From: an uncultured Paraglaciecola sp. | GTDB lineage: Bacteria; Pseudomonadota; Gammaproteobacteria; Enterobacterales; Alteromonadaceae | DNA length: 38,579 nucleotides | NCBI GenBank assembly: GCA_947498355.1 | Contig: CANMKA010000034.1 | Span: 1-38,579, forward strand | Direction: 5' to 3' | Shown: in pieces, positions 6,528 through 16,023 of the stretch | Layout of the letters: each line of letters begins with the position of its first letter | Numbering within the stretch: the stretch's first letter is position 1 | The notes under the pieces: generated by a model | Database searches by the model: none | Seen by the model: only the letters and a program-made list of their open reading frames with translations | Told to the model about the DNA's origin: nothing | Made by a program: the position numbers and the translations under genes

Positions 6528-8576
6528 TTATTTAAAACGGAATGTTTCAATATCGGCTTTTAATTCGCGGCCACTGATGAGCAAGGTTTGGGTGCTAGAT
6601 AACATTTGGTTGCCCTGTTCGTACATAGATTCTGAGTCGCCTTTAATTACATGAATACGCTGATTAATTTCGTCAGCTACCTGAGTTTGTTGTTCAGCAG
6701 CGACGGCAATTTGTGCTGCCATATTCGTAATCTTATCTAGTTCAGACTTGATTGTTATAAAGGCGTTTGTACTTTTTTGCACAATTTCGGCAGCTTGAGC
6801 GCCATTGTTTTGCAGCATTTCCATCTTTTTAGAAGTGGCGGCAGCGCCGCTGGTCAGAGTCTCTATCTGCTCTTGAATTTGTTCCGTAGAATTTTGCGTA
6901 CGTTTTGACAGCTCGCGTACTTCGTCTGCAACGACAGCAAACCCTCGGCCTTTTTCACCTGCTCTTGCTGCTTCAATGGCAGCATTCAATGCGAGCAGAT
7001 TAGTTTGTTCTGATATGCCTTTGATAACTTGCAATATGCTGCTTATTTGGCTGGCTTCGTCATTCAGTTTTTCGATTAATTTACTGGTGTCCCTTAGCTC
7101 TGCAAACAGCTCATCCATAGTCGTTTTAGATCGTTGTGCATCTTCTTCGCTTTCTTTGGATAAATTGTACGTGCGCTTAACGATTTGTGAGGTGCTTGCC
7201 GACATCTCAGACACTTGGTAAATCGTAGCGGTCATCTCGTTGATGGCACCAGAGATAGAGTCGGTGGCTTCTCTTTGATGGTCAATTAGTTGCATTGAGT
7301 TTTCCATCGCAGAGGCCACACTTTGGGTGGTGGAGTCCATACTTACAATTTTGCTTCGTACCCTTGATAAGGTTTTTTCAAAACTCGAAATTAGAGAATT
7401 GAATGCTTTACCTACTAGCGTTAACTCATTTTTGCCCTGCACGTCACTGCGTAACGACATATCTTTTGAGGATTCGAGTTGCCCTAGCAACCTAATTAAT
7501 TTAGACAAGGGCTTGTTGATACTAGAGACGATTAAAGATGACACGGTCAATACTATGAATAAAAGAATGACTATGACGATTAGGGTGTGCATGACTTCTG
7601 TTTTTGCATTGTTTAATAATGCTTCTTTAGATTCACTCATTTGCGACAGTAATTGAGCCATAATTTTTTCGTAAGCTTGATTAATTGCTTGTCCTCGATT
7701 TAACCATTCGTCTTTATCTACAGGGAGAGGGGAGCCAATCATCTTGTCGCCTTTTCGAACTAAGGTCTTGTACAAGGGCTGTGTGGCTTGGTAGGCCCTA
7801 ATATTGACTAGATCTTGCTTAAAGCTTTTGATGATGTCTGGTGGCGCAAAGCCCAAAAATAGGTCTTGAAAGGTTTCTTCAATCAATATGAGTTTAGTAA
7901 TTATGGCTAGGTTTTTGACTTTAAGGGGATCTTTAACCGCAGTATAAAGTACTCCGTTAAGGGTCAAACCATAGTGCTTAGCATGCAGAATATTTTCGAA
8001 AGCATTGGCCAGCCTAGAAAGCTCTCGATGACCACTAGCCAGTAATACTACTTCATGGGTACTTGCTATTAAATCAAACCCTAGGGTTCTAATCACATTG
8101 ATGGTGTAAAGCTTAGTGCCGGGTTTCGCAGGGTTGGTAAAGCTTCTTATACGTTTATTGGCATTCTGTCTGGCAAGGGGTAACGCTTTGATAGTAGATT
8201 TAATATGATTAATATTTTGTTGAAGAGACGGGAATTCTGCAAACTTCTGTAAATCTTGTATGTAAGCGTTAAATTCAGCGAGGGCATTATCAACTGGTCT
8301 ACGGCTCTGTTGCATTCGCCTTTCAAATTCTAAATCTGGTTTGGTCGGTGCTGGGCCAAGGTACATTTTTGTGTACATGTGTTCTTTTTGGATTGCAGAA
8401 ATAACCGGTGTCGCCTTGGTAACGTATTCGTGCAATATGTTGAATTGCCCTACTTCATCCATGTCTAATTTGGCAGCTTGAAACTTATGAAATGCGAAAA
8501 ATAGTGTTACCACAAGGGGGGTTAAAATAAGGAGAATGATGCGAGTTTTAATTTTTAATTGATTGATTGCAATCAT
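6528..8576 (-). CDS. Methyl-accepting chemotaxis protein with NIT-like sensor
   Basis: 682 residues with the usual chemoreceptor build. A first transmembrane helix lies at about 13-29, followed by a large periplasmic domain of about 300 residues and a second helix at about 327-350. A HAMP linker follows ([16 protein letters not shown]), then a long coiled-coil signalling domain. The CheA/CheW-binding tip ([20 protein letters not shown], about 522-541) is intact. The periplasmic part begins with [26 protein letters not shown], like nitrate/nitrite-sensing NIT domains; the ligand is a guess. There is no C-terminal CheR-docking pentapeptide (ends ETFRFK). It stands alone, with no che genes nearby, so it probably feeds a chemotaxis array encoded elsewhere. 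Confidence 0.92.
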   Translation of the reverse strand: MIAINQLKIKTRIILLILTPLVVTLFFAFHKFQAAKLDMDEVGQFNILHEYVTKATPVISAIQKEHMYTKMYLGPAPTKPDLEFERRMQQSRRPVDNALAEFNAYIQDLQKFAEFPSLQQNINHIKSTIKALPLARQNANKRIRSFTNPAKPGTKLYTINVIRTLGFDLIASTHEVVLLASGHRELSRLANAFENILHAKHYGLTLNGVLYTAVKDPLKVKNLAIITKLILIEETFQDLFLGFAPPDIIKSFKQDLVNIRAYQATQPLYKTLVRKGDKMIGSPLPVDKDEWLNRGQAINQAYEKIMAQLLSQMSESKEALLNNAKTEVMHTLIVIVILLFIVLTVSSLIVSSINKPLSKLIRLLGQLESSKDMSLRSDVQGKNELTLVGKAFNSLISSFEKTLSRVRSKIVSMDSTTQSVASAMENSMQLIDHQREATDSISGAINEMTATIYQVSEMSASTSQIVKRTYNLSKESEEDAQRSKTTMDELFAELRDTSKLIEKLNDEASQISSILQVIKGISEQTNLLALNAAIEAARAGEKGRGFAVVADEVRELSKRTQNSTEQIQEQIETLTSGAAATSKKMEMLQNNGAQAAEIVQKSTNAFITIKSELDKITNMAAQIAVAAEQQTQVADEINQRIHVIKGDSESMYEQGNQMLSSTQTLLISGRELKADIETFRFK

Positions 8577-8952
8577 GTAGCTGAAGATCCTTAGACAATT
8601 TCGAATAATGAGGCAGGTATGTAACGGATTGTAGAGGAAAAAATTGAGGATAAAACGATAATTTTTGTACTACTAAATAACTTATTTTTTAACGGGTAAA
8701 ATTAGATACAAAAATGAAAACGTTTGCTACTATTTTAACAAATAATATTTATATCAATGCTTTAGTTTGTATATACAAGTATTTATATGGTTTATTAAGA
8801 AATACCTATTTTTGGGAGGGTGAACTTAAATCTTAAACAATGTTTGATTCAAATTACATTCAACTACCTCTCTTTCAAACTTTTATCACGGTTAACCTAT
8901 AAACGAGGTAAAATCCTGCCTTTGAAAATTAAATTTAGTGTAAGGCAAGACG
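8577..8952. other. AT-rich divergent intergenic region
   Basis: This is a 376-base gap between the divergently transcribed chemoreceptor and EamA genes, strongly AT-rich. It must contain both promoters. An open frame crosses its right half into the next gene, but that frame overlaps the EamA gene in another frame and shows no family likeness. I see no RNA gene or clear operator. Confidence 0.4.
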
Positions 8953-9828
8953 TTGAGTTGGATACTTTTTACCTTGGGCGCTGTGGTCATGCAGACCCTT
9001 CGCAATGCATTGCAAAGCCAATTAAGTGCCCACGTGAGTACGTCGGGTGTGACTCTCGCGAGGTTTTTATTTGCTCCCCCTATTGCCGCGATATATTTAG
9101 GACTCTTGTATTATTTTTCTGGGCAAGCTGTTCCGACTTTTAGTCAGCAATTTTTATGGGTCATTGCTTTGGCTGCTACGCTGCAAATTGCTGCTACTGC
9201 TTTGATGGTTGTCTTGTTCAAGCAAAAGAACTTTGCGGTAGGCGCAGGGTTAGCAAAGAGTGAGGCGTTAGTAGCTGGGGTGGTAGGTACGCTATTTTTT
9301 GGCAGTCAGTTGAGTTTAATTGGCTGGCTAGGCATATTTGTTGGGGCGGCAGCGGTGTTTGTATTGAGTGGCGGCGGCAAAAAGGGTGAGTTAAGCTTAA
9401 AAACTGTGGGTATTGGCCTAGCCTGTGGTAGCTGTTTTGCTTTAACTTCTTTGTACGTACGCGAGGCTGCGCATATGTTAGACGTGCCTTTCCCTCATAG
9501 TGCAGCTTGGGTTTTGCTTTGGGTATTATGTGTTCAGGCTAGCTTATTGCTCGCTTACATTGCGATTAAAAACCCTCATACTTTTACGCTTTTAAAGCAA
9601 CATGGGCGGGCAACCTTAGCTACGAGTTTAACCAGCTGTTTGGGATCTATTTGTTGGTTTAGTGCTATGGCCTTACACCATGTTGCGTACGTTAAAACCT
9701 TAGGTCAGATTGAGGTGTTGTTGACTATTTTAATCGCAGTTTTTTGGTTAAAAAATCCAGTTAAAAAGCACGAAATCATAGGCTTGCTATTAATCGCTTC
9801 AGCTGCGGTTATGGTGATGTGGGCATGA
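8953..9828 (+). CDS. EamA/DMT-family membrane transporter
   Basis: 291 residues, almost wholly hydrophobic, with about ten predicted transmembrane helices arranged as two EamA halves. The N-terminal half has QTLRNALQSQLS and SGVTLARFLFAPP, with an arginine in the third segment as is common in the drug/metabolite transporter superfamily. The second half starts near LKTVGIGLACGSCFALTSL. The start used is TTG at 8953, with AAGG eight bases upstream; an ATG at 8989 is the alternative and would cut the first helix. Substrate unknown. The stop codon overlaps the start of the next gene (ATGA), so both are translated from one message. Confidence 0.85.
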   Translation: MSWILFTLGAVVMQTLRNALQSQLSAHVSTSGVTLARFLFAPPIAAIYLGLLYYFSGQAVPTFSQQFLWVIALAATLQIAATALMVVLFKQKNFAVGAGLAKSEALVAGVVGTLFFGSQLSLIGWLGIFVGAAAVFVLSGGGKKGELSLKTVGIGLACGSCFALTSLYVREAAHMLDVPFPHSAAWVLLWVLCVQASLLLAYIAIKNPHTFTLLKQHGRATLATSLTSCLGSICWFSAMALHHVAYVKTLGQIEVLLTILIAVFWLKNPVKKHEIIGLLLIASAAVMVMWA

Positions 9829-10466
9829 GTAAGTCTTCATCAGAAGGCAAAGACACCTGTGGTGAGGGTTACGAGGTGCCTAAAGGGCTCTGGCAGGTGG
9901 AGCTGGAGATAAAGCGAAGCAAGTTTATTACATTCGCCAATCAAGCGCCTAATCGTGAGCAAGCCGATGGTTTTATTCGAGATCTACGTCAGCAACACCC
10001 TCAAGCAAATCATGTGTGTTGGGCTTATATTGCTGGTGACCCAAACACTACCATTCGCTCAATGAGCGACGACGGAGAACCTAGCGGTACTGCCGGTATG
10101 CCCATGTTAAAAGTACTAGAGCACAGTGGCTTAGGTGAGGTAGTCGTGGCTGTAGTACGTTATTTTGGTGGAACAAAATTAGGGACGGGCGGCTTACAGC
10201 GAGCCTATTCAGATGCCGTAAATTTGGTATTACAGACCTTACCCACAGAACGTAAGGTGCCCAGAGACATACTTACACTCACTTTTGATTATAGCGCACA
10301 AGGTGCTGTATCTCGTTTATTAGCACGCTATGATGCTATCGAGTTGGCAAATACTTACTCAAACGATGTGCAACTAAAAATAGCAGTGCCTAGCCAAGCA
10401 AAACAACAAGTACAAACACAATTGATGGATCTTTGTGCGGGGCAATGTCGTATTAAAGAGCTCTAA
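9825..10466 (+). CDS. yigZ: YigZ/IMPACT-family protein
   Basis: 213 residues from the ATG at 9825, which overlaps the preceding stop (ATGA). The N-terminal UPF0029/IMPACT domain carries the family words RSKFITFA, HVCWAYI, SDDGEPSGTAGMPML and VRYFGGTKLGTGGLQRAYSDA. A small C-terminal domain (about 140-213) follows. Family members are ancient and broadly conserved; the eukaryotic IMPACT protein modulates translational control, while the bacterial role is not established. Translational coupling with a transporter gene is seen here, but no functional tie is evident. Confidence 0.92.
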   Translation: MSKSSSEGKDTCGEGYEVPKGLWQVELEIKRSKFITFANQAPNREQADGFIRDLRQQHPQANHVCWAYIAGDPNTTIRSMSDDGEPSGTAGMPMLKVLEHSGLGEVVVAVVRYFGGTKLGTGGLQRAYSDAVNLVLQTLPTERKVPRDILTLTFDYSAQGAVSRLLARYDAIELANTYSNDVQLKIAVPSQAKQQVQTQLMDLCAGQCRIKEL

Positions 10467-10557
10467 TTCCCCCAAAGTCCACGTTTGGGTTAATTATTCT
10501 CTACACCTACATGAAAATTATTAGGCGTATACTTTTTACAGATCAGACCCATACAGG

Positions 10558-13500
10558 CTAAGAGCGCCTTATTTCATTGGTCATGGTTTCCGAACGTTTT
10601 GTTTTACTAGCAAATTTGACTACGAAGTTGATTAGATTGATTACGCCTTGCTTGAGGTCCTCTAAGATTACATACAGGCAAGGTACCAGTATTAAGGTCA
10701 CTAAGGTCGCAAACATAACAGCAAAGCCCAGAGCAATGGCCATAGGTATCACGAATTTTGCCTGCAAGCTGGTTTCAAACATAATAGGTAACACCCCTGC
10801 GAAGGTTGTAATAGAGGTTAAGGTAATCGCTCTGAATCTAGCACAACCGGCGCTTACAACCGCATCAACTACCCCATATCCTTGCTTGCGCCTCTGATTG
10901 ACAAAATCTGTCATAACTAAGCTGTCGTTAATTACGACACCTGCGGCAGCAATGAGTCCAAAAGTTGACATCATGCTTAAATCTAATCCAAACAAGAAGT
11001 GACCCCAAATCGCACCAATCACACTAAATGGAATAACCGACATAATGATTAGTGGTTGCCCATAACTTTTTAAGGGAATACTTAAAAGTGCATAAACGAT
11101 GAACATGCCCGCGATGAAAAAACCGAGTTGCTCTTGTTGCTGGGCTTGTTGTTCTTCAATACCGCCGCCTAGCTCGGTTTTAACGCCTGGAAACTTGGAT
11201 TTCAGTAAGGGTAACAAATCATTTTTTACGTCTTCAATGACTTGATTAGGTTCGACTTGCTCTTCGTCGATTGAGCCATAGACATAAACAGTTCGGTAGC
11301 CACCTTCGCGTCTAATGTTATTGATACCCGGTGTTTCTGATAGAGTCACTACGTCTCCAAGCATGACCTCTTGGCCGCTCGGAGTAGTAATTACTGTGTA
11401 TTTTAGTTCGGCAATGCGCTCACGCGTGAGTTTAGGATAGCGCACCATGACCCTGACTTCTTCGTCTTTGCGTATCACTCGCTGAGCCTCGCCCCCAAAG
11501 AAGCTAGTGCCCACTTGGTTGGCTATGTTTGCCAAATCTAAGCCTAGGTCATACGCTACAGGCAACAAAGACAGCTGAATTTCTTTGCTCGCAGGATCGA
11601 TGGATGAGCTAATATCGAATAGGCCTTTTTGTTGTTGCAACATCGCAATAAGCTCACGTCCTGCTGCATTCAGTTGGTTGATGTCTGCACCAAATAACAT
11701 GTAACCAAATTCGCCATCGCCACCATTATTACTGTTTATACTGTCTTCGATATTGATTGATTTGAGGCCCGCAATTACAGGTATATTCTCGCGCCAGCGC
11801 CTTGCCAATTCGAGGGCGTCAAAGTGGCGTTTATCTTCGTCAACCAGAGGCACCAAAATACGGCCGGTTGTGCGGCTCTCATTGAACACCATTATGTCTC
11901 GCATCATAGTGCTACCAAACTCTTCAATGACCTTATTATCTACTTCAAGTGCCATGTTTTCGATGGCCTTAAGTGCATCTATGACGGCGCTATCAGACAC
12001 ATTGTCATTCATTTCGATGCCAATACTCGGGAAATCATGGGGTACCTTAGGATTAGCGACAAATCTAACATAGTTGGCAGCAACCAAGCTGACACTAATG
12101 AGTAGAATAGCAATGAAGACACAAAATACCGCCCAGCGCCATTCTATGCAGCGCGTGACAAAAGATTTGTAGGGGCCGTTAACGAAACCAAAAAAGCGCG
12201 TATTAAAACGACCGCGCCAGCTAGTGGATTTTATAGGTTTAAAATTAACGTGGGCCAAGTGAGCAGGTAGTATGAGTTTGGACTCTATTAGGCTGAACAT
12301 TAAACACAAAATAACGACTGTGGCTAAGTTAATAAAAAAGGCGCTTTCTGGGCCTTTAGAAAACAAGAATGGCGCAAAAACTGCGATGGTTGTTAATACG
12401 CCAAATGTGGCTGGGGTCGCTACCCGCTTAGCTCCACGCACGACATTTTCGACTCCTCCACCGTTTTTTTCGACCTCGTCATAGGCAGCTTCGCCTATGA
12501 CTATGGCATCGTCAACAACGATACCAAGTACCATAATAAAGGCGAACAGGGACATAATATTAATGGTAATACCAAACACCGGCATCATCATTACCGCACC
12601 CAAGAAACACACGGGTAAACCGACCATTACCCAAAATGCTAATCTGAATTGTAAGAATATCGAGAGCATAATTGCGACCAATATGGCCCCAGCAAGCAGG
12701 TTACTGAGCATCATATCGAGGCGAGCATTTAGATAAAATGTCATATCTACCAGTATTTTTAGCTCTAGGCCTTGGGGTAGGCTGGCGTTTTTGTTTTCGA
12801 CATATTGTAAAACTGTATTGGCGACATCCACCATATTTTGGTCTTTGGTGGCCTTGACTGAAATGCTGATTGCATTTTTCCCTGAGTATTTGAAGTAGCG
12901 ATTACCTTCGACAAAGCCATCTTGAATGTTTGCGACGTCTTCTAAATAGACTTTAGCGCCGTTAGCGCCGACTTTAACTGGAATGGAGCGAAATTCATCA
13001 CCCTTATAGGCTTGATTTTCAACCCTTACGGCTATAATGCCTGACTCAGTGCGCAACTCTCCTGCAGAAAGGTTAGCCGAGTGTTGGCGAATCGCTTGGG
13101 TGATGTCATTGATAGTCAGGCCATATTTGCGCAGGTTGATTGGCTCAATTTCAATCGAGATTTCATCTAGAGGAACACCCACATTAACCAAACTAACATT
13201 AGTTAGTTGCAGTAAATCATCTTCAATGTCTTTGGCTAAAGGCTTGAGTTCTGTGATGGGCAAATCGCCCACTAGAGACATTTCTATTACATCTTGCCTA
13301 AATTCTCGTTGGCCAATGGTAGGGGGTTCCATTTCGGCAGGGAAGGTCGCGATACTGTCTATTCTAGACTTGACCTTGTCGAGTACATCTGTGAGCTCTT
13401 GGTCTTTGGCTATTTCTAGATTAACTGTACCGCTACCTCGATTGGCCCGTGATACGGTTTTTTTAATTTCGGTGACATCTTTGAGGGCTTCTTCGATTTT

Positions 13501-13740
13501 AATTAAGATACTTTCTTCTATTTCTTGAGGGGAAGCGCCGCGATAAACCGCACTTACATCGATAAAGTTAATCTCGATGTTAGGGAACATTTGCCGCTGG
13601 ATCGTAGAATAACTATACACACCCATAATAATGAAGAAAATCATCATCAAATTGGCAGCCACAGGGTTGTTCGCATAAAACGCGATGAGTCCAGTTTGCT
13701 TAGCCTTTGGGGTAGGTTTTGGCTGGTTTTGCTCGTTCAT
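10558..13740 (-). CDS. RND efflux transporter permease subunit
   Basis: 1060 residues from the ATG at 13740, which has AAGGA seven bases upstream; a GTG at 13755 is possible but less likely. This is the inner-membrane proton-driven pump of the HAE1/AcrB superfamily. It starts with the first transmembrane helix at about residues 20-40 (NNPVAANLMMIFFIIMGVYS) and has the two large periplasmic loops. The proton-relay pair lies in GIVVDDAIVIGEAAYDEV, near residue 405. The second half repeats the fold (AAAGVVINDSLVMTDFVN). The gene lies 15 bases downstream of its adaptor gene in a two-gene operon. No outer-membrane channel is adjacent; the TolC homologue at 27387-28739 is a candidate partner. Substrates cannot be told from sequence. 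Confidence 0.95.
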   Translation of the reverse strand: MNEQNQPKPTPKAKQTGLIAFYANNPVAANLMMIFFIIMGVYSYSTIQRQMFPNIEINFIDVSAVYRGASPQEIEESILIKIEEALKDVTEIKKTVSRANRGSGTVNLEIAKDQELTDVLDKVKSRIDSIATFPAEMEPPTIGQREFRQDVIEMSLVGDLPITELKPLAKDIEDDLLQLTNVSLVNVGVPLDEISIEIEPINLRKYGLTINDITQAIRQHSANLSAGELRTESGIIAVRVENQAYKGDEFRSIPVKVGANGAKVYLEDVANIQDGFVEGNRYFKYSGKNAISISVKATKDQNMVDVANTVLQYVENKNASLPQGLELKILVDMTFYLNARLDMMLSNLLAGAILVAIMLSIFLQFRLAFWVMVGLPVCFLGAVMMMPVFGITINIMSLFAFIMVLGIVVDDAIVIGEAAYDEVEKNGGGVENVVRGAKRVATPATFGVLTTIAVFAPFLFSKGPESAFFINLATVVILCLMFSLIESKLILPAHLAHVNFKPIKSTSWRGRFNTRFFGFVNGPYKSFVTRCIEWRWAVFCVFIAILLISVSLVAANYVRFVANPKVPHDFPSIGIEMNDNVSDSAVIDALKAIENMALEVDNKVIEEFGSTMMRDIMVFNESRTTGRILVPLVDEDKRHFDALELARRWRENIPVIAGLKSINIEDSINSNNGGDGEFGYMLFGADINQLNAAGRELIAMLQQQKGLFDISSSIDPASKEIQLSLLPVAYDLGLDLANIANQVGTSFFGGEAQRVIRKDEEVRVMVRYPKLTRERIAELKYTVITTPSGQEVMLGDVVTLSETPGINNIRREGGYRTVYVYGSIDEEQVEPNQVIEDVKNDLLPLLKSKFPGVKTELGGGIEEQQAQQQEQLGFFIAGMFIVYALLSIPLKSYGQPLIIMSVIPFSVIGAIWGHFLFGLDLSMMSTFGLIAAAGVVINDSLVMTDFVNQRRKQGYGVVDAVVSAGCARFRAITLTSITTFAGVLPIMFETSLQAKFVIPMAIALGFAVMFATLVTLILVPCLYVILEDLKQGVINLINFVVKFASKTKRSETMTNEIRRS

Positions 13741-13755
13741 ATTCGATCCTTGCAC

Positions 13756-14904
13756 TTAGTCAGTGCTTAAGCGCGTGTCGTTATTCTCGATTTTTACTTT
13801 AAGGCCTGGCTGAGGATACTCAGGTAAGGTGGTAATCAGCTGGTCTTGGCTCTGTAATCCGCTACTGATGATAAAGTATTCGCCTTCTTCGCGTATCACC
13901 TCAACTTGTTTGGGCTGCATAGTTTGTTCAGCATCAACAATCCACACTGTACGTTTATTTACTAGTTCTTGGGGGAGACGGTAGACTTGATTTAGGGTCT
14001 GTCCAGCAAAGCTCACTTCGACATAGCTGCCAAATTTTAATACGGGTAAATTTGCCTTAAGGCTATACGGATCCTCAACTCGTACCACAAGCTGACTCAT
14101 GCGGGTGGCTTGGTCGATGACGCCCAGATCTCGGCTAATTTTGCCCGCTCGTGTTATGCCATTTAAGCCTTTAGTTTTAACTGTGGCGTCAACCTGAGCG
14201 ATATTTGCTGGTAAAAAAGTGCGGTCAAAACCTGCAATAGGAAGGGTAATTTCGGCACTTTCGATATTAAATAATTCGGCAACTGTGGCCCCTTGATTAA
14301 CAAACTGGCCTACCCCTAAATTACGGCTGACAACTAGGGCATCGTATGGGGCTTTTACCTCACAGTTGTCTAGGTCGCGTTGAGCGATTTGCAATCTAGC
14401 TTGGGCAGATTTTAGTGCGGCTTGTGCACTTAACAGTTGTGGTTTACGCAGATATAAATCGGTAACTTTGCTTTTAGGCAAGCTTTTGGCTTCGCGTTTT
14501 GCCACTTCGCCTCGAGCTTGTTCTTCAATTAGTTGCGCTTCGGCTAGGGATACGTCAGCTTGAGCTTGCAGTAAAGCGGCTTGGTAGGTGTCTTTTTCTA
14601 TGCTGAACAACACGTCTCCACGAGCAACTTTCCCCCCAGCAACAAAATTAGGGTGCCAGCTCGTGACTTCGCCGGCCAGTTGAGAGGCTAACATAGTGCG
14701 TTCTAAGGGCCTGACTTCTCCGAAACTGTTTATTCTAACTTGGTAATCTTGGGCTTGAGCGGCTTCTACTTTGACAAGAGGCCGAGTATCGATATTCTTT
14801 TTGCCATCATCCTTAGCTGCACTTGCATTAATGGCATAAAATCCAACGCCACCAATAGTTAAGGCTAAGATGGGTGTGAAAATTTTCATCCCTAAGTGGT
14901 TCAT
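13756..14904 (-). CDS. RND efflux periplasmic adaptor (membrane fusion protein)
   Basis: 382 residues. An N-terminal hydrophobic segment (about 6-28) serves as a signal or anchor. It is followed by a lipoyl-type half motif (SQLAGEVTSWHPNFVAGGKV), a long alpha-helical hairpin (about 105-185, rich in Ala, Gln and Leu), the second lipoyl half (CEVKAPYDALVVSRNLGVGQ), and beta-barrel domains to the end. This is the standard adaptor architecture linking an RND pump to an outer-membrane channel. It has no lipobox cysteine. It is first in the operon with the permease, and no local regulator gene is next to it. Confidence 0.93.
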   Translation of the reverse strand: MNHLGMKIFTPILALTIGGVGFYAINASAAKDDGKKNIDTRPLVKVEAAQAQDYQVRINSFGEVRPLERTMLASQLAGEVTSWHPNFVAGGKVARGDVLFSIEKDTYQAALLQAQADVSLAEAQLIEEQARGEVAKREAKSLPKSKVTDLYLRKPQLLSAQAALKSAQARLQIAQRDLDNCEVKAPYDALVVSRNLGVGQFVNQGATVAELFNIESAEITLPIAGFDRTFLPANIAQVDATVKTKGLNGITRAGKISRDLGVIDQATRMSQLVVRVEDPYSLKANLPVLKFGSYVEVSFAGQTLNQVYRLPQELVNKRTVWIVDAEQTMQPKQVEVIREEGEYFIISSGLQSQDQLITTLPEYPQPGLKVKIENNDTRLSTD

Positions 14905-15163
14905 AAAAAGTAATCCGTAGTGGTAAACATGAGTCGATGTTAAGCAACCAAAAACTTATCTTAACTTAGGTTAGGCTGACGATCTAATACCATTTTAGTG
15001 CATAACTATTGGCTTGCTCCGTCTATTCAAAATGTTTGCGTATTAAAGGCTTAACCTTTACTAACAGTAGAGTTTAGTTTACGCAGTTCGTGAGGATCAA
15101 GTTCAGTCCATAACCTTGAATAGCCAGTCACTAAACGGCAACATCTTTGACTTAATTAAGTGT

Positions 15164-15979
15164 TTAATATTGCGTATTAGCGACCTGAACTTGATTGTGA
15201 CCTAGGCCTTTAGCGTGTTGCAAGGCGTGATCTGCGCGTTTGAGGGAGGGATTTAAGTCGGATTCAGACGAGGACCATTGGGTCACGCCGCCACTGATTG
15301 ATACTTCTAATACCAGTTTATTGGTATGAATCGGTGAGCTCAGAACCTTTTCTCGAATTTTATTACCTACCTTTAAGGCTTGTCGTGAATCGGTTTGAGG
15401 CAGCAACACGATAAACTCTGTGCTAGAAAAACGAAAAACTTGGTCTGACTTTCGGCAATGTTGGGTAATTTGATCGGCCACGGCTTGAATCACTCTGTCA
15501 CCTACCTCAAGTCCATATTGGTCATTAATAGACTTAAAATAATCGATATCTACATGCAGCAAGGACAGATTCGCTTGATAGCGTTGACTTAGGGCAATGG
15601 AATGTTTGGCAAGGACGTCGAATGAACGCCTATTATTGAGCCCAGTGAGATAGTCGTGATTATGATCGAATTCAAGTTGTTCGTGAGCCAGCTTTAAACG
15701 GTTAATTAATGGTTTGAATACAATTAATGCAGGAAGACTTAACGCGAAAAACAACAACGCCATAATCGACCATTTAATGATTTGAATCTGATTAAACGCA
15801 TCATGGGTTTCTTGTTCGTAGGCCGACAAAGATTGTCCGAGCTGATATTGAACCGCTATAGCCCCAACAAGCACAAATAGCACAACAACAAAATATAAAA
15901 CCAGTAATCGTTTGTTTGGGTCGACAGGTAAGATAGCGCAAAGTCCTTTTGTTGGTATAAACGTTTCTATAGTAGACAC
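15164..15979 (-). CDS. Membrane protein with degenerate GGDEF domain
   Basis: 271 residues from a GTG. Two transmembrane helices (about 24-46 and 70-90) enclose a short outside loop. A GGDEF-family domain fills residues 105-271, with DYLTGLNNRRSF and LHVDIDYFKSIND still recognisable. The signature motif is SSTEF (185-189) instead of GGDEF: both glycines and the first acidic residue are lost, which should abolish cyclase activity. The inhibitory-site motif RxxD (RKSD, 176-179) lies at the canonical five residues upstream. It may therefore bind c-di-GMP as a receptor rather than make it. It follows cysG by 44 bases on the same strand, so the two may share a message, although no functional link is evident. 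Confidence 0.88.
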   Translation of the reverse strand: MSTIETFIPTKGLCAILPVDPNKRLLVLYFVVVLFVLVGAIAVQYQLGQSLSAYEQETHDAFNQIQIIKWSIMALLFFALSLPALIVFKPLINRLKLAHEQLEFDHNHDYLTGLNNRRSFDVLAKHSIALSQRYQANLSLLHVDIDYFKSINDQYGLEVGDRVIQAVADQITQHCRKSDQVFRFSSTEFIVLLPQTDSRQALKVGNKIREKVLSSPIHTNKLVLEVSISGGVTQWSSSESDLNPSLKRADHALQHAKGLGHNQVQVANTQY

Positions 15980-16023
15980 TTACTCTTGGGTAGAGCAAGT
16001 GTTCCTTGGAATTCAGATAAGAA

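Noticed and set aside
8820..9143. 107-codon ORF before and into the EamA gene
   Set aside because: It overlaps the EamA coding start in another frame, and its translation is cysteine-rich, low in pattern and not protein-like.
12272..13528. Long plus-strand frames inside the RND permease gene
   Set aside because: They lie antisense to a well-conserved gene and carry no family motifs; they are shadows of its codon bias.
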